Translations under genes and position numbers: made by a program
Notes under the pieces: generated by a model
Told to the model about the DNA's origin: nothing
The model's input: the letters and a program-made list of their open reading frames with translations, nothing else
The model's database searches: none
Part shown: one piece after another, positions 24,485-31,200 of the stretch
Position numbering within the stretch: position 1 is the first letter of the stretch
Layout of the letters: each line of letters begins with the position of its first letter
Source of the DNA: Chloroflexota bacterium
Lineage (GTDB): Bacteria; Chloroflexota; Dehalococcoidia; Lucifugimonadales; UBA3495
DNA: 33,915 nucleotides
Direction of reading: 5' to 3'
Assembly (NCBI GenBank): GCA_028875055.1
Contig: JAPPGG010000061.1
Span: forward strand, 1 to 33,915

Positions 24485-25440
24485 CTGGCGTAAGGCTTCC
24501 TCGGCGTTACGGTCGCGGCGGCCATCGCGGCGGTCCCGGACGCTCCGTTGTTCTTGGACTTCGCCTTACCGAAGTCCTCGCCGAACAGCTTCTGCCATTT
24601 CTGGACGCTCTTCTGCGGGTCGGTTTCATCAAAGGCGTCGTTCACCTGGTCGTTGTAAATCTCGAACTTGTCCCGGAAATTCCGGTACTTGTTCTGGTCC
24701 CAATGCCGCGTGAAGGTTTCCTGGGGCAGTACGGGATTGCGGATTTCCGGCTGGTTGGGATTGGCCTGCAAGAAAGCGTTGATGCGGTTGCAGACGGTCT
24801 TCAACGTGTCGGGGACGGTCTTGAACTTGGCGTCGCCCTCGTTGTTCTGAACGCTCATCCCGATGAGGGTCGTGAGGAGGATCGAAGGGGCGGTGAAATT
24901 GCCCTTGTGGTCCCTCATGTACTTCAGCAACCGGGTAGCTCGCTTGAGATTGCCGTTGGTGATTCTCGTCTTGTCGTTGAACCAGTCCCGATAGCCGGTT
25001 CCGTCCGTGATCTCGAACTCGTCGGTCTTGTTGTTGCAGACGTAGCGTTGGCCGTTGATCTCGACGCAGGGAACGATGTCCAGGTGGAAGTCGCCGGCGT
25101 AATCGACCATTACGCACCGGGTCCGTCTGTGCACCATGTCCTTGTAGGTGCCGTGCTGCCGGAGGCAATTGTAGGCGTCGTTGATGTACTCGGCCGGTTT
25201 CTTGCCCTTCTGATACTTCATGAAGAGCAGGATGTCGGCGTCGTACTCCTTGTTTTCCTTTGGCTTGATGATCGTCCGCAGGGCGTAGGAACCCTGGCGT
25301 TCCACCTTCTCGAATGATTCCAGATGGCGGCTCAAGTGTGTTGTCACCGCCGCCACGTGGTCGTTCAGCTTGTCCAGCCGATTTTGGTTGATGTTCACGT
25401 GGTCGGCCAGGAATTCGTTGAAGTCTTCTACCCGCTTCAT
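24481..25440 (-). CDS. CD-NTase (CBASS cyclic-oligonucleotide synthase)
   Basis: A 319-aa nucleotidyltransferase of the cGAS/DncV-like family. The active site reads 'ERQGSYALRT' (Gly50-Ser51), then 'EYDADILLF' with Asp67 and Asp69, then 'FHLDIVPC' with Asp121, the three-carboxylate metal site. A helical C-terminal domain follows, then a flexible Ala/Gly/Lys tail ('KNNGASGTAAMAAATVTPRKPYAR'). On phage infection such enzymes make a cyclic di- or trinucleotide that activates the co-encoded effector. ATG 25440 has AAGGAGA 7-8 nt upstream and overlaps the phospholipase stop by 4 nt. The nucleotide product cannot be predicted from sequence alone. Confidence 0.92.
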   Translation of the reverse strand: MKRVEDFNEFLADHVNINQNRLDKLNDHVAAVTTHLSRHLESFEKVERQGSYALRTIIKPKENKEYDADILLFMKYQKGKKPAEYINDAYNCLRQHGTYKDMVHRRTRCVMVDYAGDFHLDIVPCVEINGQRYVCNNKTDEFEITDGTGYRDWFNDKTRITNGNLKRATRLLKYMRDHKGNFTAPSILLTTLIGMSVQNNEGDAKFKTVPDTLKTVCNRINAFLQANPNQPEIRNPVLPQETFTRHWDQNKYRNFRDKFEIYNDQVNDAFDETDPQKSVQKWQKLFGEDFGKAKSKNNGASGTAAMAAATVTPRKPYAR

Positions 25441-26417
25441 TCGGTGTGTCTCCTTATGTGGCTCAAGATGGCTTTGGATTGGTAGGTGAAATCCCTCTCG
25501 GCAAGGGCTTTGAGGTTGGTCAGGTGCTCGGTGTCGTCCAACTCCCAAGTGTCAATTTCGGGGTCCAGGCGGAAGTACCGGTCATTCAGGATCAGCTTCG
25601 CCATATTGGTCGAAGCCTGGGACTGAAGCCCCAACGTGTATGAGACCAGCTTATTGCCTCCCCACCCGGTTAACAGGCCCCAGGACCCCCTTTCTGCGTA
25701 CATGGTTGTCGTGTGTCCGGTGCCTATGGAAAATACCTTTACTTCCTCCACCCCCTTCTTGAATTTGGATACTGCCTCGGTCAACGCGATGATTGACGGA
25801 TTGTTGGCCCAGAGGCCGCCATCCGTCAGCAGATACGGTCCGACTGCTTTGGGATCGAAATAAGTCGGTGCCGCACAGGAAGCGAGAATTGCATCCCTGA
25901 GCGACACGTCCCCATCTCTTTCATAGGGTTCTCCCAGGTCCCCCAAATAGCGGGACTTGAAGACGTGGACCCCGCCCGTCGATATATCGGCGCTCGTTAT
26001 CATCAACGGAGTTGATATATCCCGAAGGACGGTTTGGGGCAGATATTCTTCCAGCACCCTTTCGAGGGGCGCCCTGGAATATCGGCTCCGCAAGAGCGCC
26101 GAGATCAGCGTAGGAAGTCGCGATTTCCTAAATATGTGCGGCGACTCCTTCTCGAACAAGCCGACCACTTCACCTAATGGAATTCCCGCCGCCGCGGCTC
26201 CTACGATGATGGACCCCGTGCTCGTCCCGGCCAGCAGGTCGAAGCATTCTCTGACCGGCTGCCCCAGAGCCTCCTCGGCCCTGGCGAGGATTTGGGCGGC
26301 GTAAATCCCTCTGGTGCCACCGCCATCCACCGCCAGGATGCTGAAGCTCCCCTCTGGGACCGTTGGTAGCCCTGCCCGGTCGAAGCTAGACACGACTGGC
26401 TCTCCGCTCGGCACCAT
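25437..26417 (-). CDS. capV: patatin-like phospholipase, CBASS effector
   Basis: A 326-aa patatin. 'VDGGGTRGIYA' (oxyanion loop, 31-37), 'GTSTGS' with nucleophile Ser66, and 'TDGGLWANNP' with Asp199 form the Ser-Asp dyad. In CBASS, CapV is switched on by the cyclic nucleotide and degrades membrane phospholipids, killing the infected cell. It is first in the minus-strand operon and overlaps the cyclase start by 4 nt. The start is uncertain: ATG 26417 has only a distant AGGAA, while GTG 26393 has GGAGAG 6 nt upstream, which would remove eight residues. The divergent neighbours (HTH plus metallopeptidase) share its promoter region. Confidence 0.92.
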   Translation of the reverse strand: MVPSGEPVVSSFDRAGLPTVPEGSFSILAVDGGGTRGIYAAQILARAEEALGQPVRECFDLLAGTSTGSIIVGAAAAGIPLGEVVGLFEKESPHIFRKSRLPTLISALLRSRYSRAPLERVLEEYLPQTVLRDISTPLMITSADISTGGVHVFKSRYLGDLGEPYERDGDVSLRDAILASCAAPTYFDPKAVGPYLLTDGGLWANNPSIIALTEAVSKFKKGVEEVKVFSIGTGHTTTMYAERGSWGLLTGWGGNKLVSYTLGLQSQASTNMAKLILNDRYFRLDPEIDTWELDDTEHLTNLKALAERDFTYQSKAILSHIRRHTE

Positions 26418-26471
26418 TGACCACGGCTTGGTTCCTGATTATCATCCAATCACCACGAGTGAAACAGAGTT

Positions 26472-26526
26472 TTGACAGAGTTACGTATAGGCTAACCCAA
26501 CTATTGTTACACTGTCTTGACAGTGT
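26472..26526. promoter_or_regulatory. divergent promoter region with perfect palindrome (candidate CapH operator)
   Basis: ACACTGTC-TT-GACAGTGT (26509-26526) is a perfect 8+8 dyad. A related half-site, TTGACAGAGTTAC, starts at 26472; TTGACAG is common to both and also matches a -35 box. The dyad lies 24 nt before the repressor gene start and about 92 nt before the phospholipase start, so one repressor dimer could control both directions. Confidence 0.6.
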
Positions 26527-26550
26527 TTCACTACCGGAACGGGAGGCGCT

Positions 26551-26925
26551 GTGGTTAAGGTCACGTTACAGAACCTAGGAACCATTGTCCGTGAAAAGCG
26601 GGGTTCTCGGGGGCTCAGGACGGTGGCGAGCGAAATTGGCACCAGCGCGCCGACGCTCTCTCGCATTGAGTCGGGCAAAATGCCCGACCTCCAAACCTTC
26701 GGGAAACTGTGTCGCTGGCTTGGGGTTGACCCTGGCGCCCTCCTGGACGTTACGCCCCAATCAACGGAAACAACCACTACCCATGTCGCTGCTGCGCATT
26801 TGAAGGCGCAACGCGAGATCGACCCGAACACGGCAGGCGCTCTGGCTAACGCAATTCTCAGGGCGCAGTTGATGTTGCATGATGCGCCTGGCAAGGTGGG
26901 AGAGGTGGATGGAGAGGGGCTTTAA
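26551..26925 (+). CDS. XRE-family repressor (CapH-like)
   Basis: A 124-aa protein with GGGAGG 4 nt before GTG 26551. The XRE HTH covers about 8-65 ('LGTIVREKRGSRGLRTVASEIGTSAPTLSRIESGKMPDLQTFGKLCRWLGVDP'). A Thr-rich linker ('TPQSTETTTTHV') leads to a short helical C-terminus. Divergent from a CBASS operon and followed by an overlapping ImmA/IrrE-type peptidase gene, it fits CapH, the repressor cleaved by CapP when ssDNA accumulates. Orthology with CapH is by context; generic XRE/ImmA pairs also occur in phages and toxin-antitoxin loci. Confidence 0.82.
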   Translation: MVKVTLQNLGTIVREKRGSRGLRTVASEIGTSAPTLSRIESGKMPDLQTFGKLCRWLGVDPGALLDVTPQSTETTTTHVAAAHLKAQREIDPNTAGALANAILRAQLMLHDAPGKVGEVDGEGL

Positions 26926-27481
26926 ATCTCGCTGTGAGGAGATGTCCCGCTCACTACGAGCGGAGTTAGGCCTGGATCCGGCTGCCCCCTTACCGGCAGA
27001 ACAACTCGCGTCGTATTTGGGAGTATATCTTTGGTCAGTCGAAGACCTCGGATTGGATCCTGCCGACGTGAGGCAATTGGTGCATAACGACCCGGACTCC
27101 TGGTCCGCAATAACCGTATCGGCGGCAGGCTTGGATGCCATAATCCTGAATCCGAATCACCGACGGGGCCGCTATTCCAGCGATGTCATGCACGAATTGG
27201 CTCACCTGCTGCTGGGCCACGAACCAAGTACCGTGTTCTTCGCCGGACAGGAGAGCCTGGCGTTGCGCGGGTTCAACAAGTCTGCCGAAGACGAGGCCAA
27301 TTGGTTGGCGGGCGCTCTGCTGCTGCCCAGGGATGCCCTTGTAAAGCTGCGTGCAAAACGCTGTCCGAAGGAAGTGGCGTGCGACGAATTTGGAGTGAGT
27401 CGGCAAATGCTCGACTTCCGAATGCGGGTCACCGGGGTGGAGCGCCAGTTTTCAAGGAGAAGGAAGGCCATCTCCAAATAA
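26909..27481 (+). CDS. ImmA/IrrE-family zinc metallopeptidase (CapP-like)
   Basis: A 190-aa protein. ATG 26909 follows AGGTGGG by 8 nt and overlaps the end of the HTH gene by 17 nt. The zinc site is 'HELAH' (His95, Glu96, His99) with the third ligand in 'AEDEANWLAGALLLP' (about 127-129). The C-terminal part ('CPKEVACDEFGVSRQMLDFRM') is the usual helical tail of the family. In the CapH/CapP scheme the peptidase is activated by single-stranded DNA, cuts the repressor and derepresses the CBASS operon. The overlap guarantees co-production with its substrate. Confidence 0.88.
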   Translation: MERGFKSRCEEMSRSLRAELGLDPAAPLPAEQLASYLGVYLWSVEDLGLDPADVRQLVHNDPDSWSAITVSAAGLDAIILNPNHRRGRYSSDVMHELAHLLLGHEPSTVFFAGQESLALRGFNKSAEDEANWLAGALLLPRDALVKLRAKRCPKEVACDEFGVSRQMLDFRMRVTGVERQFSRRRKAISK

Positions 27482-27755
27482 TGGTCCCACCGACCATCTG
27501 CTCCCGGCGTCGCACACCCGACCACGCCGACAATCTTCGCAAAGTGTGTATCCCAAAAAAGAAGTACCCCTTGCCGTGTCAATCGGGCCTCTCATTAGTT
27601 CGACTGTTCCAAGAAGTCACCACCGGCGGACGTTTTCGGGAGCGACATTGTTGAGCAGGTCCGCTTCCAGGTCAACCGTGTCGGGGCCGCTCCACGGGAG
27701 TTGCGTCTGAACGATGGTAGAAATGCGGTGGGAACCGGCCCGCCGGTCTGGTGAA

Positions 27756-28067
27756 CTACCCCGATTGCCCCAGTGTGCCGCGCTTTTTGCGTTTGGGGTC
27801 AGCGGCCCTCCCTGCGCTACCGCCAGCGGCAGCCGGACGCTCCATGATGAACAGGGCGTGAAAGTCGTCCACGCCCAGGGCTTTCATCAACCGCCGCCGG
27901 ACGGCGGGGGCCGGGCTGCGCTTTCCGTTCATCAGCAGAGAGAGGTGGCCGGGGGAGATGCCCGCCAAGCGGGCCAGTTGGTTCTGGGAGAGGTCGAGCC
28001 GGTCCAGCAACTCCCACACGGCGACGGGGTTGAGCCACACCCGGGGCGCGACGGGGCCGGTGTTCAT
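27756..28067 (-). CDS. small XRE-family DNA-binding protein
   Basis: A 103-aa protein. ATG 28067 has AAGGAGA about 5 nt upstream, so it is preferred to the in-frame start at 28085. The HTH covers about 12-60 ('NPVAVWELLDRLDLSQNQLARLAGISPGHLSLLMNGKRSPAPAVRRRLMKALG'), followed by 'DDFHALFIMERP' and a basic Gly/Lys tail ('DPKRKKRGTLGQSG'). The HTH resembles the third HTH of the triple-XRE protein ('GISAGHLSLVMSGRRTPS'), so the two are likely paralogues. It is convergent with the metallopeptidase gene; the 274-nt spacer between them holds only a small ATGGTC..GACCAT dyad at 27481-27497. Confidence 0.78.
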   Translation of the reverse strand: MNTGPVAPRVWLNPVAVWELLDRLDLSQNQLARLAGISPGHLSLLMNGKRSPAPAVRRRLMKALGVDDFHALFIMERPAAAGGSAGRAADPKRKKRGTLGQSG

Positions 28068-28162
28068 GCGGGTCTCCTTGGACACGGGTCCTGCCGGGCA
28101 GGTCCTCCGTGGGGTGCGCCGGAGCCTGGCGAGGCCGCCGTCGCGCCGTTGGGCAATAGGGA

Positions 28163-28191
28163 AACGGCTCCGCGACCAGCGCGGAGCCGTT
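28163..28191 (-). terminator. strong terminator after the giant surface protein gene
   Basis: A perfect 12-bp stem, AACGGCTCCGCG (28163-28174) and CGCGGAGCCGTT (28180-28191), with a 5-nt loop begins 10 nt downstream of the minus-strand stop at 28202. Pyrimidines (TCCCTATT) follow on that strand. Confidence 0.85.
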
Positions 28192-28201
28192 CATGCCGGG
28201 G

Positions 28202-31200
28202 TCAGGAGCCCGCGCCTCCATCGTCCGATTGCTGCCAGTCCACCTTGTGACCGGAATCGTGGGCCAGCCCCGCGTGGGAGAGGTCGGCGGCCACGGAACC
28301 GGAGGCCGACTGAATGCTGCCTCCGTTGAGGGCCAGGGTGTCCGCCAGGACGGCGATGCCCTGGGTGGAGAGGTTGGGTTCCGCGACCTTGTGGGTGAAG
28401 GTCAGGGTGGTCGTGCCGCTGCCGCTGTGGTAGGCGGCGAGCTTCTTGCCCCAGTCCGCCGGGTCCATGTCGATGGCGATGCGGGGAGCGCCGGTCACGT
28501 CCACCGCCTGGTCGAAGGTGACGCTGATGGTGATGGTGTCGCCGTCGCCGTAGGTGTCATCGTCGCCGGGGTCGGAGGTGATTGACACGGCGGTGACCTC
28601 CGGCGGCCGGGCCGCCACTGCGGCGGTGGCCGCGCTGGTCAGGGTCTCCTCGTGGCCCGCGTCGTCGGTGAAGGACACCCGCACCTTGGCGGCCTTGCCC
28701 ACGTCGGCACCCGCCAGGGTGTAGGCGCTGCCCGTGGCCCCGGATATGTCGGCGTCGTCGGCCAGCCACTGGTAGGCGAAGACGGCGCCGGTCAGGCCGT
28801 CGGTGTCGGAGATGCCCGAGGTGTCCGCCGTCAGGGTCTCGCCCACTTGGGCGGCGCCGGTGACGGTGGGCGCGCCCGTGGCCGGGTTGTTGGCCGGCGG
28901 CGACTGCTGCCAGTCCACCTTGTGCCCGGCGTCGTGGGCCAGGCCGTCCTGGGACAGGTCCGCGTCGGCGCCCGTGGCCGCCGACTGGATGGTGCCTCCG
29001 TTCAGTCTCAGGCTGCCCGCCAGGACGGCGATGCCCTGGGTGGAGATGTTGGGTTCCACGACGGTGTGGGTGAAGATCAGCGTCGCCGTGCCGCTGCCGT
29101 CGGAGTAGAAGACGCGCTTGCCGCCGTAGTCCGGGTCCATCTTGATGCGCAGCCGGGGCGCGCCGGTGACATTGACCGCCTGGTCGAAGGTGACGCTGAT
29201 GGTGATGGCGTCGCCGTCGCCGTAGGTGTCGTCGTCGCCGGGGTCGGAGGTGATTGACACGGCGGTTACCTCCGGCGGCCGGGCCGCCACTGGGGCGGTG
29301 GCCGCGCTGGTCAGGGTCTCCCCGTGCCCCGCGTCGTCGGTGAAGGACACCCGCACCTTGACCGCCTTGCCGATGTCGGCGTCGGCCAGGGTGTAGGCGC
29401 TGCCGGTGGCCCCGGCCAGGTCGGCGTCGTCGGCCAGCCACTGGTAGCCGAAGGCGGCGCCGGTCAGGCCGTCAGCGTCGGAGATGCCGGAGGTGTCCGC
29501 CGTCAGGGTCTCGCCCACTTGGGCGGCGCCGGTGACGGTGGGCGCGCCCGTGGCCGGGTTGTTGGCCGGAGACGGCGACTGCTGCCAGTCCACCTTGTGC
29601 CCGGCGTCGTGGGCCAGGCCGGTGTGGGACAGGTCGGCGGCGGCGGAGCCGGCGGCCGAGACGATGGTCCCGCCGTTGAGCTCCAGCGTGTCCGCCAGGA
29701 CGGCGATGCCCTGGGTGGATACGTTGGGTTCCGCCACGGTGTGGGTGAAGGTCAGGGTGGCCGTGCCGCTGCCGCCCGCGAAGGCGGCCTGCTTCTCGCC
29801 GTAGTCCGGGTCCATCTTGATGGTCAACTGCGGCGCGCCGGTGACGTCCACCGCCGCGTCGAAGGTTACGCTGACGGTGATGGCGTCGCCGTCGCCGTAG
29901 GTGTCGTCGTCGCCGGGGTCCGAGGTGATTGCCACGGCGGTTACCTGCGGCGGTTCGCCGGGGCCGGTGGTCCCGCCGGGGCCGCTCTCCGTGTCGCTCT
30001 CCACCTGCCAGTCCACCTTGTGGTTGGCGTCGTGGGCCAGGCCGTCATGGGCCAGGTCCGCGTCCGCGCCGCCGGCGGTGATGGCGCCGCCGTTGAGCGC
30101 CAGCGTGTCGGCCAGGACGGCGATGCCCTGGGTGGATACGTTGGGTTCCGCCACGGTGTGGGTGAAGGTCAGGGTGGCCGTGCCGCTGCCGCCCGCGAAG
30201 GCGGCCTGCTTCTCGCCGTAGTCCGGGTCCATCTTGATGGTCAACTGCGGCGCGCCGGTGACGTCCACCGCCGCGTCGAAGGTTACGCTGACGGTGATGG
30301 CGTCGCCGTCGCCGTAGGTGTCGTCGTCGCCGGGGTCCGAGGTGATTGCCACGGCGGTTACCTGCGGCGGTTCGCCGGGGCCGGTGGTCCCGCCGGGGCC
30401 GCTCTCCGTGTCGCTCTCCACCTGCCAGTCCACCTTGTGGTTGGCGTCGTGGGCCAGGCCGTCGTGGGACAGGTCCGCGTCCGCGCCGCCGGCGGTGATG
30501 GCGCCGCCGTTGAGCACCAGCGTGTCGGCCAGGACGGCGATGCCCTGGGTGGAGAGGTTGGGTTCGACGACGGTGTGGACGAAGGTCAGGCTGCTCGTGC
30601 CGCCGCCGCCGTCGTAGGCCGCCCACTTCTCGCCGTAGTCCGGGTCCATCTTGATCTTGAGCCGGGGCGTGCCCGTGACGTCCACCGGGCCGTCGAAGGT
30701 CACCCGCACCCGGATGGTGTCGCCGTCGCCGTAGGTCCGGTCCGCGCCCGCGTCCGAGACCACCGACACGCCGGTCACCGACGCGGGCTCGGTTCCGCCG
30801 CTATTCCCGCCGGCGCCGCCGCCGCCGGTCGTCAGGCGGAGCTGGACCTTCTGACCGTTCGTCCAAGTGAAGCCGGGGTTGTTCCAAGTCGCGGTCTGGT
30901 CGCTATTGGAAAGGGTCGCGTCCGCGACGGGCAACCGACGGTCGCCGACATGCAGCGTCCAGTCCCGGGGAATCTCCTTGTCCAAACCCAGAACTAAGAT
31001 AGGAGTGGAAACAAGGCCAACAAACGTTACGCCACGACTGACCTGCGAGACCTGATAACTTGTACCCCCCGCTCTGAAGGAATCTTCGTCAAGAGCGCTA
31101 GTGCATTCTGTTGTAAACCCATTCTGGCAACCCCGCGTGGCCGTATATAGCGCCCCCACCGTCAGCGTGGCCGACCAGAGGGTTTCCAGCGGCGGTGCGG

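Noticed and set aside
26551-27481. HTH plus ImmA pair as a prophage lysogeny switch or stand-alone toxin-antitoxin
   Set aside because: No phage structural or replication genes are nearby, and the divergent CBASS operon makes CapH/CapP the better explanation, though not proven.
28202-30800. CRISPR-like periodicity
   Set aside because: The repeats are long, codon-phased protein modules without short spacers.
29324-30997. 557-aa open frame antisense to the giant surface protein
   Set aside because: It mirrors the tandem repeats of the opposite strand, is Gly/Val/Ala/Arg-rich with no domain, and the minus-strand gene has a signal peptide, Shine-Dalgarno and terminator.
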